DNA of 64,000 bases from Firmicutes bacterium ADurb.Bin153 (GTDB taxonomy: Bacteria; Bacillota; DTU025; MWDF01). The translations under genes were made by a program, and so were the position numbers. Shown here piece by piece: positions 8,996 through 18,537 of this stretch (positions within the stretch are counted from its first letter, which is position 1; the number at the start of each line of letters is the position of its first letter). Below the pieces are notes generated by a model. That model was not told the origin of the DNA. It ran no database searches and worked only from the letters and a program-made list of their open reading frames with translations. The DNA is taken from contig MWDF01000002.1 of NCBI GenBank assembly GCA_002070415.1, forward strand, positions 62,001-126,000, written 5' to 3'.

Positions 8996-10564
8996 TTACT
9001 TCGAGCTGCAGTTGAAGAAGTACTTGAAGCCGAAGGGCGAGATTACTACGCCCTGCAGGCTCGTCTTCTGGAGATACTCATCGGTGTAGAAGAATATCGG
9101 AGCAGCCGCTGCGTCGTCCATGAGGACCTTCTCAGCCTGGTGCAGGTAGACATAACGAGCCTTGGGATCGTTAGTGCTTGCTGCGGCCTTGGCCATGAAG
9201 TCGTCATACTTCGGGTTGGAATACTGGCCGTCGTTGTTGCCGTTGCCGGTGACGAACAGATCCAGGAACGAGGTCGGATCGTCGTAGTCGGCGAGCCAAC
9301 CGTTACGGGCGACCTGGTAGTTGCCCTTGCGGCGCATGTCGGTGAAGACGTTCCACTCAACGTTGGCCAAGGTCACGTCGATGTTGAGGGCCTTCTTCCA
9401 CATCTGCTGGAGGGCCTCTGCGATCTTCTTGTGACCGGAGCTGGTGTTGTACACGTACTCCAGTTTCGGGAAGCCCTTGCCGTCCGGATAGCCGGCGTCG
9501 GCCAGGAACTTCTTCGCCATCTCTACGTTCTTGGCATACTGGCCGGGATCGATGTACTTCGACTCGGGCTTCTGCGAGAAGTCCTTGTTGTCGGAGTCGG
9601 TGATGCCGAATGCGACCATTGCGTTCGCAGGGATTGCGCCGCCACCGCGGACTTCCTCTGCGATGTACTTGGTGTCGATGGCATACCAGAGGGCCTTACG
9701 GACCAGTATGTTGTTGAGAGGGGCGGCCTTCACGTTGAAGGATACGTAGTAGGTTCCGATCTGAGGTGCTACCTTGTACTCGGGCATCTTTATGACGCTC
9801 TTGTACTCGTCGATCGGATAGGTGTCGATAAGTGAAAGCTGGTTGTTCTTGAATGCCGCGAATACCGCGTTGTCATCCGAGAACAGCTTGAAGATGAGCT
9901 TAGGTACCTTTACGACAGCCTTGTCATGATAGTAGCCGTTGGCGACCATCTCGATGGTGCTGTCCTGTACCCTCTTGGAGAGCTTGTACATGCCGTTCGA
10001 GACGAACTTCTTCGGGTCGAGGGTCCACTTGTCGCCGTTCGCTTCGATGACATCCTTGCGTACAGGCATGTATGTCGGGAAAGCAAACAGGGACTTCATG
10101 TACGGAACCCTGAACTTCACGGTGACTATGATCGTCTTGTCGTCCTTGGCGACGGTCTTGTCGAGGTCTACATAGTCAGTGATGAGGTACGCGTAAGGTG
10201 ATGCAGTCTCTTCGGCAGCGGCACGTTTCCATGCATATACGAAGTCGCCTGCGACCAGCTTTTTACCGTCACTCCAGAACAGGTTGTCCTTGAGGACGAT
10301 CGTCCAGGTCTTTCCGTCAGCCGACTCTACGCAGCTCTTTGCTGCACCAAGCTTCAAGGCGGCATCGGTACCGTAGGTATAGATGCCCTCGAAGAGGTGG
10401 CCGATGTAAATAGCGCCATCGACAGACGAGTTCAAAGCCGGGTCGATTGTCTCGGGCTCGGAACCGACGCATACTGTCAGGCTTTGTAGCGGCGCGCTCA
10501 TTACGATGCCAGTAAGGCTCGCAAAGGCGAGGACTACGGTTAGGATTAGTGCGATCCTCTTCAT
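8996..10564 (-). CDS. oppA: Oligopeptide ABC transporter substrate-binding protein OppA
   Basis: 522-aa extracytoplasmic binding protein of family 5 (SBP_bac_5), which captures peptides for the Opp importer. A cleavable signal peptide ends near IVMSA-PLQ, without a lipobox Cys. Family marks are SEPETIDPALNSS, HLFEGIYTYG, KLVAGDFVYAWKRA, RKALWYAIDTKYI and NGWLADYDDPTSFLDLF. Start at ATG 10564 has GAGGAGGAG a few bases upstream; the longer frame to 10615 lies before that site. It is the last gene of the opp cluster, 110 bases behind oppF, with a hairpin and operator-like repeats in between, so it is probably expressed more strongly than the rest. Confidence 0.93.
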   Translation of the reverse strand: MKRIALILTVVLAFASLTGIVMSAPLQSLTVCVGSEPETIDPALNSSVDGAIYIGHLFEGIYTYGTDAALKLGAAKSCVESADGKTWTIVLKDNLFWSDGKKLVAGDFVYAWKRAAAEETASPYAYLITDYVDLDKTVAKDDKTIIVTVKFRVPYMKSLFAFPTYMPVRKDVIEANGDKWTLDPKKFVSNGMYKLSKRVQDSTIEMVANGYYHDKAVVKVPKLIFKLFSDDNAVFAAFKNNQLSLIDTYPIDEYKSVIKMPEYKVAPQIGTYYVSFNVKAAPLNNILVRKALWYAIDTKYIAEEVRGGGAIPANAMVAFGITDSDNKDFSQKPESKYIDPGQYAKNVEMAKKFLADAGYPDGKGFPKLEYVYNTSSGHKKIAEALQQMWKKALNIDVTLANVEWNVFTDMRRKGNYQVARNGWLADYDDPTSFLDLFVTGNGNNDGQYSNPKYDDFMAKAAASTNDPKARYVYLHQAEKVLMDDAAAAPIFFYTDEYLQKTSLQGVVISPFGFKYFFNCSSK

Positions 10565-10587
10565 TGAATCTCCTCCTCTGTTATTTG

Positions 10588-10664
10588 AACGCCTTCTGGC
10601 GTTACCTACAATCAAAGTTATTCTTTGAATTTACAACAAATCCTACCTAATGTCCAAAGTTATT
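10588..10664 (-). promoter_or_regulatory. oppA upstream region: hairpin, palindrome and repeated half-site
   Basis: Stem AACGCC-ttct-GGCGTT at 10588-10603. Palindrome TCAAAGTTATTCTTTGA at 10612-10628. A second exact copy of CAAAGTTATT occurs at 10655-10664 (first copy 10613-10622). The layout suggests a regulator site and separate control of oppA from oppF; the regulator is unknown. Confidence 0.5.
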
Positions 10665-10674
10665 GGGCGATTTG

Positions 10675-11640
10675 TTATTTCTCCAAAAGATAACATGCGC
10701 ACCAATGGCCCGGGCCGACTTCCTTCAGTACGGGATCGGCCTCCGAGCAGACCGGCATGGCATATTTGCAGCGCTGCCTGAACCGGCATCCGGGCGGCGG
10801 GTCTATGGGAGACGGGACGTCGCCCTCAAGGGGCACCCGCTTCCTGCTGCGGCTGATCTTCGGGTCGGGTACCGGTATAGCGGAGAGCAGCGCCTGCGTA
10901 TACGGGTGCAGAGGCGACTTGTAAAGTTCTTCGGTATTGGTTATCTCCATCATCTTGCCCAGGTACATGACGCCGACATTGGTCGAGATATGCTTCACAA
11001 CCGCAAGGTCGTGCGCTATGAACAGGTAGGTGAGCTGGAAATCCCTCTGCAGGTCCTCCAGCATGTTCATGACCTGAGCCTGGATCGAGACGTCCAGGGC
11101 CGAGATCGGCTCGTCGCAGACTATGAACTCGGGGCGCACCGCAAGTGCCCTCGCGATGCCTATACGCTGCCTTTGCCCTCCCGAGAACTCATGGGGATAC
11201 CTGCAGCCGTGCTCAGGCGACAGTCCTACAAGGGTGAGCAGGTCATGTATCTTCTCGTCCCTTTCTGTGCGTGTGCCGGACAGCCTATGTATATCCATAG
11301 CCTCTGCGATGATGTCACCGACGGTCATCCTCGGGTCCAGCGATGCGTAGGGGTCCTGGAAGATTATCTGCATCTTCCGCCTATATGGTAGCATGTCTCC
11401 CTTTGTAATGTCGTTACCGTCATAGACTATGCTCCCGGATGTCGGTTCATAGAGCCTCAGCACGGTTCTGCCTACAGTTGTCTTGCCGCAGCCGGATTCT
11501 CCCACCAGCCCGAAAGTCTCCCCTTTGTTTATGGAGAAGCTTATGTCATCGACCGCATGAACGAATCTCATGGGTTCGAGCCAGTTCGATTTCACGGGGA
11601 AATACTTCTTGAGGTTCTTGATCTCGAGGAGCTTATTCAT
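10675..11640 (-). CDS. oppF: Oligopeptide ABC transporter ATPase OppF
   Basis: 321-aa ATPase, one of the two nucleotide-binding subunits of the Opp importer. Walker A GESGCGKT (residues 47-54), Q-loop [11 protein letters not shown], signature [15 protein letters not shown], Walker [12 protein letters not shown]-loop AHDLAVV. The C-terminal oligopeptide domain with [14 protein letters not shown] carries the cysteines that bind a [4Fe-4S] cluster in some Opp/Dpp ATPases. The ATG overlaps the oppD stop by 4 bases. Confidence 0.95.
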   Translation of the reverse strand: MNKLLEIKNLKKYFPVKSNWLEPMRFVHAVDDISFSINKGETFGLVGESGCGKTTVGRTVLRLYEPTSGSIVYDGNDITKGDMLPYRRKMQIIFQDPYASLDPRMTVGDIIAEAMDIHRLSGTRTERDEKIHDLLTLVGLSPEHGCRYPHEFSGGQRQRIGIARALAVRPEFIVCDEPISALDVSIQAQVMNMLEDLQRDFQLTYLFIAHDLAVVKHISTNVGVMYLGKMMEITNTEELYKSPLHPYTQALLSAIPVPDPKISRSRKRVPLEGDVPSPIDPPPGCRFRQRCKYAMPVCSEADPVLKEVGPGHWCACYLLEK

Positions 11641-12665
11641 TTCTGCACCTCTTTCCCGGAAGGAATACCGTCGGGCTTGTTAGCCCGTCCGCTGAAGTCC
11701 TCGTGGAGCAGCCAGCACGCGGCCTGGTGCCCTTCGCCGACGTCGAAGAACGGGGGCTGGTTGTCGATGCATACCCTCATGCAGCTCTCGCACCTAGGGG
11801 CGAAGGAGCAGCCAGCAGGCGGGCATAGAAGGTCGACCGGGGTGCCTTCGATAGGTATCAGTCTTTCCCTCTTATCCAGGTGCAGGCGAGGTATGGACCT
11901 GAGCAAGCCCTTCGTATAGGGGTGCTCGGGCTTCTCGAAGATGTCGAATATCGACGCCTTCTCGACGATCTTGCCGGCGTACATCACCATCACTCTGTCG
12001 CACACGTCCGAGATGATGCCAAGGTCGTGTGTGATCAGGATGACCGACATGTTGATCTTCGCCCTCAAATTCTTGAGCAGGTCCAGGATCTGGGCCTGTA
12101 TCGTGACGTCCAGGGCCGTGGTGGGCTCGTCTGCTATCACGAGCTTGGGGTTATTGGCAAGGGCCATAGCTATCATGACCCTCTGTTTCATGCCGCCGGA
12201 GAACTCGTGGGGGTACTGCTTCATGCGCCTTTCCGGGAAAGGTATCTCTACAAGCTCGAGAAGGTGTATCGCCCTGTCGTGGGCTTCCTTCTTCGACAGC
12301 TTCTCATGGGCGAGTATCGCCTCTATGAGCTGGTTGCCTATCGTGTATACCGGGTTGAGGCAAGTCGTGGGGTCTTGGAACACCATCGAGATGTCGCTGC
12401 CCCGTATGGCCTGCATCTGCTTCTCTGGCAGAGATATCATGTCTTTGCCGTCGAAATCGATGGAGCCGCTGACGACCCTGCCGGGCGGGGTAAGGAGCCC
12501 TATCAGGGCATAGACCGATACGGATTTGCCCGAACCGGACTCTCCCACGATACCGACTACTTCGCCCTTGTTCAATTCCCAGCTGATCTCCCTAACCACC
12601 TGCACTTCGCCGGCCGGTGTAAAGAAAGAAACCTTCAAGTCCTTGATATTAACTAGATCACCCAT
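11637..12665 (-). CDS. oppD: Oligopeptide ABC transporter ATPase OppD
   Basis: 342-aa partner ATPase of OppF. Walker A GESGSGKS (residues 41-48), [12 protein letters not shown], signature [15 protein letters not shown], Walker [18 protein letters not shown]. The C-terminal [14 protein letters not shown] motif matches the oligo/dipeptide transporter domain. It lies 27 bases behind oppC and overlaps oppF by 4. Confidence 0.95.
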   Translation of the reverse strand: MGDLVNIKDLKVSFFTPAGEVQVVREISWELNKGEVVGIVGESGSGKSVSVYALIGLLTPPGRVVSGSIDFDGKDMISLPEKQMQAIRGSDISMVFQDPTTCLNPVYTIGNQLIEAILAHEKLSKKEAHDRAIHLLELVEIPFPERRMKQYPHEFSGGMKQRVMIAMALANNPKLVIADEPTTALDVTIQAQILDLLKNLRAKINMSVILITHDLGIISDVCDRVMVMYAGKIVEKASIFDIFEKPEHPYTKGLLRSIPRLHLDKRERLIPIEGTPVDLLCPPAGCSFAPRCESCMRVCIDNQPPFFDVGEGHQAACWLLHEDFSGRANKPDGIPSGKEVQK

Positions 12666-12692
12666 CGTATTCCCTCTCTTCCTTCCAATCGG

Positions 12693-13700
12693 CTACTTCT
12701 TCATCTTCGGGTCCAGAGCATCGCGCAGACCGTCGCCCAGCTGGTTGAAGGCCAGGATTATCAGCGCGATTATCAAGGACGGGAAGAGAAGCCTGTAGGG
12801 GTAGGAATAGACGCCGTTCATGGCGTCGGACGCAAGGGAGCCCAGCGAAGCCATGGGTGCCGAAACGCCCAGCCCGATGAAGCTCAGGAATGATTCTACG
12901 AAAATTGCCGCGGGTATCTGGAATGTGGCGGTGACTATTATCGGCCCTATGCTGTTGGGGATCAGATGCCTCAGGATTATCCTCCTGTTGCTGGCCCCGA
13001 GGGCCCTTGCGGCCGTTACGAACTCCTGCTCTTTTATCTGCAGGACCTGGCCGCGCACCATCCTGGCCATCCCGACCCAGTACAGAAGCGCGAAAGTTAT
13101 GAATATCGATATCAGGCCGGGGCCGACTCCGGCAAGCCCGCGCAACACTCCGCCTGATTCGAACATCAAAGTAAGGGGATCCTTAAGCGTGACCGACAGC
13201 AATATCACTATCAATATGTCCGGCACCGAGTAGAGGATCTCCACGAACCTCATCATGATGTTGTCGACCCATCCTCCGGCCAGGCCCGCCATCGCTCCGT
13301 AAAGCGTGCCTATTATGAGGATTATGAAGGTGGCTATCAGGCCTACCAGTAACGATATCCTGGTGCCTACCATGACCCTCACCATGAGGTCGCGGCCGAG
13401 GCCGTCGGTGCCCATCCAGTGCCTCATCGAAGGCGGCTGGTCCACGTCCTCCCTGATCTGCTCCTCGTACGTATATCCTGTCGTGGCCTTCATAATGTAG
13501 GGCCCGAGGAACGCGAACGCGAACACCGCAAGGATTACGAATATCGATATCATGGCGACCTTGTTCCTTCTGAGCCGCCTGCTAGCATCCTGCCAATAGG
13601 TGGTCGAAGGGCGCATAGTCACGAGCTGCACGCGCTCTTCCTTGGGAACCGGCTTGAACATGTCGGGATCTAACTGCAGGCTAAGCGGATTCTTGTTCAT
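12693..13700 (-). CDS. oppC: Oligopeptide ABC transporter permease OppC
   Basis: 335-aa inner-membrane permease with the N-terminal OppC extension (about 45 cytoplasmic residues, then NKVAMISIFVILAVFAFAF) and the binding-protein-dependent transport domain. HWMGTDGLGRD and EFVTAARALGASNRRIILRHLIPN (the EAA coupling loop) are characteristic. It forms the channel with OppB. 13 bases separate it from oppB. Confidence 0.95.
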   Translation of the reverse strand: MNKNPLSLQLDPDMFKPVPKEERVQLVTMRPSTTYWQDASRRLRRNKVAMISIFVILAVFAFAFLGPYIMKATTGYTYEEQIREDVDQPPSMRHWMGTDGLGRDLMVRVMVGTRISLLVGLIATFIILIIGTLYGAMAGLAGGWVDNIMMRFVEILYSVPDILIVILLSVTLKDPLTLMFESGGVLRGLAGVGPGLISIFITFALLYWVGMARMVRGQVLQIKEQEFVTAARALGASNRRIILRHLIPNSIGPIIVTATFQIPAAIFVESFLSFIGLGVSAPMASLGSLASDAMNGVYSYPYRLLFPSLIIALIILAFNQLGDGLRDALDPKMKK

Positions 13701-13713
13701 CCTCCAACCCCCC

Positions 13714-14631
13714 TCACTTAATCTTTATTCTCGGGTCGATCAGAGGATAAAGCACGTCGACCACAAAGTTCATTATGATGATGAAAGAAGCCAGGAAAAT
13801 CGTGGTACCCATGATCATCGGGTAGTCCCTGGCGTTGATGGAATCGATGAAGAACTTGCCGAGGCCGGGGATAGTGAATATCTTCTCTACCACGAAGCCT
13901 CCCGTAAGCACGTAGGCTGTCAAAGGTCCCACATAGGTCACGACCGGCAGTATCGAGTTCTTGAGGGCGTGCTTGCCGATTACGATGAACTTGTTAAGTC
14001 CCTTCGCCTTGGCGGTCCTTATGTAGTCCTGGCTGATCACGTCAAGCATGGAAGATCTGGTCAGCCTGGTTATGTAGCAGGTAGGATACAGCGAAAGCGC
14101 TATCGAGGGCATGATGTAGTTCTTCCATGAATCAAGGCCGAAAGTAGGCAAGATGGGGTATATCACCCCGAACGTTATTAGGAGCAGGGTACCTATGACG
14201 AACCCCGGAACCGCGATGCCGAACGTCGTGAACAGCATTATCAGCCTATCGCCTAGTTTCTCATGGTTGAGCGCCGCAAGGCTTCCTAGTGGTATGCCTA
14301 TCGCAAGAGCCAGCCCCAGCGAGAGGACGCCTACCTTGGCCGAGATGGGGAATTTGTCAGCGATGATCTCGTTGACGGTCCTCCCTTTGTATTTTATGGT
14401 AGGCCCGAAATCGAATTTGGCTACATTCTTCATGTAGGTGACGTACTGCTCGAACAACGGCTTGTCCAAGCCGTACTTTGCCTTAAGCGCCTCGATCACC
14501 TGCGGCGGCAGACCCTTTTCCGAGTTGAAAGGACTTCCCGGTATGATGTTCATCAACAGGAAAGTCAACGAAGCGATCAGGAAAATGGTCACAACGGCAG
14601 AGACCGCGCGCCTAATAGTGAATTTCCACAT
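13714..14631 (-). CDS. oppB: Oligopeptide ABC transporter permease OppB
   Basis: 305-aa permease, first gene of the opp cluster. MWKFTIRRAVSAVVTIFLIASLTF is the typical OppB first helix, and SPFNSEKGLPPQVIEALKAKYGLDKP the conserved first periplasmic loop. The EAA loop reads DYIRTAKAKGLNKFIVIGKHALKN. AAGGAG lies about 8 bases before the ATG. The 143 bases upstream are A/T-rich, with a possible -10 TATAAT read on the minus strand at 14682-14687, but no convincing -35. Confidence 0.95.
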   Translation of the reverse strand: MWKFTIRRAVSAVVTIFLIASLTFLLMNIIPGSPFNSEKGLPPQVIEALKAKYGLDKPLFEQYVTYMKNVAKFDFGPTIKYKGRTVNEIIADKFPISAKVGVLSLGLALAIGIPLGSLAALNHEKLGDRLIMLFTTFGIAVPGFVIGTLLLITFGVIYPILPTFGLDSWKNYIMPSIALSLYPTCYITRLTRSSMLDVISQDYIRTAKAKGLNKFIVIGKHALKNSILPVVTYVGPLTAYVLTGGFVVEKIFTIPGLGKFFIDSINARDYPMIMGTTIFLASFIIIMNFVVDVLYPLIDPRIKIK

Positions 14632-14774
14632 GTGCCCAACTCCTTGGTTAGTTATATAGCCCCTATTTTATATGGCTACAAATTATATAATAATACACCT
14701 TTAACACTTGCATCACTATTATTATCATAAACGTATCAATAACAGGTCGGATAACTATATGCACGAATGTATCT

Positions 14775-16394
14775 TCAGATATTTATGAAGAACCTTGCCT
14801 TTTCTAGTATGCTTCCCCAGAACCTGTACCTATCCTCGTTCAACCGGCTTTCAATTCTGACCTCCTCACCGAGGACCAGGCTTTGCGGGTCGTCATGCCT
14901 GTACAAGGGCCACGCGGGTCCCGGTTCGCACACAGGATGCCCCTTTGCGGCGAAAGAAGTCCAGTAATCGGTCATCGTCCTTGCCATCGTCCTGTCCTCT
15001 TTGGGGAATCCCGGCGTATCCACGGTGCCGAACACGTAAAAGATATCAAGAGCGTGGAAGGCGCCGTATCCGGTGGATTTCAGCAGCTTCGTAGCATAAC
15101 CGAACATATAGTGGTAGACTTGGTTTCCGGCTTTCGAGTGCAGATCCGCAGTCCATCTTGCCGTGTATATGAAAACGGCGTCGGATATGGCGGTCATGTA
15201 GGCCCTTCCGGGAGAAGCACCGTTGGCGGGGTATTCGTCCATGATCCGGTCCTCGAAACCGGGGAAGGAGCGAGAGAGCCACTGCCTGTACTGTTCCGTA
15301 TCCGCTGGTCCGCCAGGGGCGGCGATGCCCAGCTCGTCTGAATTGCACCCCACTATCAAAGGAACGGGCGCCTCTTCGCCTTTCAGGAACCTGTCCAGGG
15401 GTTGTTCCGTCAACAGGTAGCCGTCGACGCACAGAAGGTTCCTGGTGGTTTTCGCTGGCATGGCGGCTTCGCTGTAGGGGTTCATGTTCAACAGGTCGGT
15501 CCATTCCATGGACATAAGCGTATCAAGCGAGCCCGTGAAATCCTCTACTCCTACTTTCCTTGCCATGCCTTCCCAGAAAGAGCATGCGTCATCTTTCGGC
15601 ATAAGGTTGAACGGGATCGCTCCGCTTTGCGCTATGGCCCTGTCGAACATGCCATCGGATAGGTCCGACGTCATCAGCGTAAGCACGCTCACGGCGCCAG
15701 CAGATTCCCCGAAGAGTGTCACGTTGTCAGGATCGCCGCCGAAACCCCCGATATTCCGCTTTATCCACTTGAGGGCCTCCAGCTGGTCAAGCAGGCCGTA
15801 ATTGCCGTAAGAGCCGCCGGTCCTCGGATCGGCCAGCCCGGGATGGCAGAAGAAACCGAATACGCCGAGCCTGTAGTTTACGGTCACGACCACCACCCCT
15901 TTGGAGGCGAGGTAAGTACCGTCGTAGTATCTTTTCGATGTAGAGCCCGTTAGGAATGACCCGCCGTGTATGAAAACCATGACCGGCAATTTGGAATCGA
16001 CGCTTTCGGCGTTTGTCCAGACGTTCAGATAAAGGCAGTCCTCGCTGAATGTCTCGAAAGCAAGGTCGAGGTCTGTGGCGCTTGGATATGAGGGGCAGCC
16101 GCTTTTGAACGCGTCGCAGAGCAACGGCAGGTCCCTGGCCCTAGGCTCCTGGGGCGCTTTCCACCGGAGGTCTCCTACCGGGGGCGCGGCATAGGGGATC
16201 CCTTTGAACGACCTTACGCCGCCAAGGCTGAGGGAGCCGATGACAGGTCCCTGAAGTGTATTCACCATTAGGGGTATCTTAGCTGAAGAAAAGCCCGTGG
16301 CAAGGATAATAAGCGCCGACGCCACGAGTATCAGGGCAGCGTGCTTAGGTGGTCTGATAGTACGCACCCCCCGAATCCATCTGTGCATGAACAT
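14775..16394 (-). CDS. Exported type-B carboxylesterase
   Basis: 539-aa alpha/beta-hydrolase of the carboxylesterase type B (esterase/lipase) family. An N-terminal hydrophobic segment (AALILVASALIILATGF, about residues 19-35) exports or anchors it. Catalytic nucleophile Ser in GESAGAVSV, oxyanion FIHGGSF, acid in NSDELG, His in GAFHALDIFYVFG. The length is normal for the family. It starts 26 bases behind dinB on the same strand with no strong ribosome site and no promoter seen between, so it is probably the third gene of the LexA-controlled operon. Natural substrate unknown. Confidence 0.88.
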   Translation of the reverse strand: MFMHRWIRGVRTIRPPKHAALILVASALIILATGFSSAKIPLMVNTLQGPVIGSLSLGGVRSFKGIPYAAPPVGDLRWKAPQEPRARDLPLLCDAFKSGCPSYPSATDLDLAFETFSEDCLYLNVWTNAESVDSKLPVMVFIHGGSFLTGSTSKRYYDGTYLASKGVVVVTVNYRLGVFGFFCHPGLADPRTGGSYGNYGLLDQLEALKWIKRNIGGFGGDPDNVTLFGESAGAVSVLTLMTSDLSDGMFDRAIAQSGAIPFNLMPKDDACSFWEGMARKVGVEDFTGSLDTLMSMEWTDLLNMNPYSEAAMPAKTTRNLLCVDGYLLTEQPLDRFLKGEEAPVPLIVGCNSDELGIAAPGGPADTEQYRQWLSRSFPGFEDRIMDEYPANGASPGRAYMTAISDAVFIYTARWTADLHSKAGNQVYHYMFGYATKLLKSTGYGAFHALDIFYVFGTVDTPGFPKEDRTMARTMTDYWTSFAAKGHPVCEPGPAWPLYRHDDPQSLVLGEEVRIESRLNEDRYRFWGSILEKARFFINI

Positions 16395-16420
16395 TCTAGC
16401 ACAGATGGGGCAGGTTGGCG

Positions 16421-17587
16421 CTATGTGCGCCTCTTGGAGTCGATCATGAGATAGGAGCCAGTGAACAGCTTCTTTGAGCCGTACCTATTCCGGATCTCGT
16501 CCATCGTTTTTGACATGTCCTGCCAAGCCCTGTCCCCGGGGAGGATGGGAGTCTCGACGACACCCGCGGACGCGGGTATCAGGCCCGAGAGCCCAAGCCC
16601 GATGAGCCTGAGCCTGCTGCCCTTCTTGAAATGCGCATCCCAGAGGGGAAGCGCGAACTCAACCATCTGCTGGGCATAGCTTACATAATATGGCAGAGTC
16701 CTGGACCTGGTCGAAGTTGAGAAGTCGTCGTATCTCGCGGTCACAGTCATGACCTTCGCGCACATGCACTCCCTCCTCAGCCGCCAGCTAACATGGTCGC
16801 ACAGGAAACGGAGGTGGTGAGAGATATCCTCCTTCTCATCGGTGTCGAACGCCAAGGTCATCCTAGACGAGACGCTCTTTGGCGGCATGTCGGCCTCATC
16901 ATCGACAATGTCGCATACCCCGCCAAGGACCGCCCTAATCGTATCGCGGTCGTATCCGAACTCGGATAGGACCTTGTCCGGCGCAGAAAGGAGCGAACCC
17001 AGGGTAGGCACGCCCCTGCTGCGAAGATATTGAGCCGTTACCTTGCCTATCCCGAGGAGCCTTTCGACCCCGAGGTGGACGATTGAATCAGGCAACCTGT
17101 CAGGTGTGAGGACGGTCAAGCCCCTGGGCTTCACGATCTCCGAGGCAAGCTTGGCCAAAGTCCTTGTGGGCGCAATGCCGATAGACACGGTGATCCCCAG
17201 GTCCTGTTCCACCCATCCCCCGAAAAGGCGCAGCGACTTCTCGGCCTCAGCGTACGAGCCGACAAAGTCCACATAGAACTCGTCTATGGAGGATACCTCG
17301 ACATCCAGTCCCATCGAGCGGAGCTTGGATTCCATCGCCTTGTTATAGGTTATGTACAGATCGAAATCCCCGGGCAGGAACACTGCGCCCGGGCAGAGCC
17401 GGGCGGCTTCCATGGGGGACATGCCGGCCTTCACGCCCTGCTTCTTGGCGGCATAGGAGGCGGAGGAAACGACGGACCTGCTTCCCGCAGGTCCGGACAC
17501 GAGCACCATCTTCCCTTTGAGGGACGGGTTCTTCGCCTGCTCGCATGAGGCGAAGAAAGCGTCGCAGTCGACAAGCGCCTTAGGCAT
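16421..17587 (-). CDS. dinB: Y-family DNA polymerase IV
   Basis: 388-aa translesion DNA polymerase. MPKALVDCDAFFASCEQ carries the first catalytic Asp, and SSIDEFYVD the catalytic Asp-Glu pair. A helix-hairpin-helix region (VERLLGIGKVTAQYLRSRGV) and the little-finger domain follow. It may lack a C-terminal clamp-binding peptide; the end reads MIDSKRRT. It overlaps the DUF72 gene by 8 bases and shares its LexA-controlled promoter. Confidence 0.93.
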   Translation of the reverse strand: MPKALVDCDAFFASCEQAKNPSLKGKMVLVSGPAGSRSVVSSASYAAKKQGVKAGMSPMEAARLCPGAVFLPGDFDLYITYNKAMESKLRSMGLDVEVSSIDEFYVDFVGSYAEAEKSLRLFGGWVEQDLGITVSIGIAPTRTLAKLASEIVKPRGLTVLTPDRLPDSIVHLGVERLLGIGKVTAQYLRSRGVPTLGSLLSAPDKVLSEFGYDRDTIRAVLGGVCDIVDDEADMPPKSVSSRMTLAFDTDEKEDISHHLRFLCDHVSWRLRRECMCAKVMTVTARYDDFSTSTRSRTLPYYVSYAQQMVEFALPLWDAHFKKGSRLRLIGLGLSGLIPASAGVVETPILPGDRAWQDMSKTMDEIRNRYGSKKLFTGSYLMIDSKRRT

Positions 17588-18383
17588 CCTCCGTCAGCTT
17601 CCTCCTCAGTTGTTTCGCGTTCCTCGCTGCCTTGCCCATATGGCAGTTGTTCATGTATATGTACGAATCGCCGACCTCCCCGGCCACTTTCTTGATCCCG
17701 GGCACCCACTCGTCGAGCTCATCCTCTGTGTATTCATAATCATACCTGTCACTGCCCGGTTTCGAGCCCCACCAATCTCGGGAGTTCCTACCATGGAACC
17801 GGAAGTAGGAGAAATCCGCCGTGGAAGCCGCCAGTGGCGGGAAGAGCCCGGGCAGCTTTGGCTCGTCCACGCAGCAGAGGGCGAGGCGGTTGTCGCACAG
17901 GAGCTTCATCATGCGTTCGTTCGCCCAGGAATCGTTCCTGAACTCGACGGCGACTTTCAGCCCGCCGAAGCGTTCGGCTGCAATGAGCATTCGGTCTACG
18001 TTCTCGGGATTCATCCGGAACGACCAGGGATACTGGATGAGCACGCAGGCCAGCTTGCCCGAATCGTACATGGGGGCAAGCGCCGCCCTGAAATCCGAAG
18101 CCGCCTTCCTGACATCCTCGGTCGAAGCGGCCCTATCGTGTGTAATGGACTTATGGGTCCTTACGCTGAAAAGGAAGCCGTCCTTGGCCCTTGCTGCCAT
18201 GGAGGCCATGGTCCTGGAGCTGGGGAACGAATAGTACGTATAATCGATCTCCACCGTATCGAAGTTCTCCTGGTAGAAACCGAACATATCGGCAGCGGCC
18301 GTGCCTTCCGGGTAGAAGCTTCCCACCCAATCCTTGTAGCTGAAACCCGAAGTACCGACGAGCAGCACATCGGACACCCCCAT
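17580..18383 (-). CDS. DUF72 (YecE-like) TIM-barrel protein
   Basis: 267-aa member of DUF72, a TIM-barrel family of unknown biochemical function. Marks are LLVGTSGFSYKDWVGSFYP, FDTVEIDYTYYSFPS, FRTHKSITHD-type segment, VAVEFRNDSW, YFRFHGRN and YIYMNNCHMGKAARNA. It is first in an operon with dinB, directly behind a perfect LexA box that ends 7 bases before its ATG, so a role in the DNA-damage response is a reasonable inference. The ribosome site is weak and the leader would be only about 20 bases. Confidence 0.9.
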   Translation of the reverse strand: MGVSDVLLVGTSGFSYKDWVGSFYPEGTAAADMFGFYQENFDTVEIDYTYYSFPSSRTMASMAARAKDGFLFSVRTHKSITHDRAASTEDVRKAASDFRAALAPMYDSGKLACVLIQYPWSFRMNPENVDRMLIAAERFGGLKVAVEFRNDSWANERMMKLLCDNRLALCCVDEPKLPGLFPPLAASTADFSYFRFHGRNSRDWWGSKPGSDRYDYEYTEDELDEWVPGIKKVAGEVGDSYIYMNNCHMGKAARNAKQLRRKLTEDA

Positions 18384-18390
18384 CCTGGCA

Positions 18391-18438
18391 AGAACATATG
18401 TTCTATATAATATTACTATTGGATTCTTTATCAGTCAA
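18391..18438 (-). promoter_or_regulatory. SOS promoter with LexA (DinR) box
   Basis: On the minus strand TTGACT (18433-18438) and TAATAT (18410-18415) are 17 bases apart. The perfect palindrome AGAACATATGTTCT (18391-18404) covers the expected start site. Its core GAACATATGTTC fits the Gram-positive LexA consensus GAACRNRYGTTC. Confidence 0.88.
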
Positions 18439-18537
18439 TGGTCATAATTATTAGCAGGCCGTATCCTGTGCATCAATAGGTAAAATCTTGATGTATACTG
18501 GATTCACGGTTCCCATTAAGTTATGGAGGTAATAACG

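Noticed and set aside
9140-9835. 231-codon plus-strand frame
   Set aside because: Antisense to oppA, no ribosome site, composition typical of a shadow of a G+C-rich gene.
11880-12656. 258-codon plus-strand frame
   Set aside because: Antisense to oppD over nearly its whole length.
17517-18410. 297-codon plus-strand frame
   Set aside because: Antisense to DUF72 and dinB; it would cross the LexA box.
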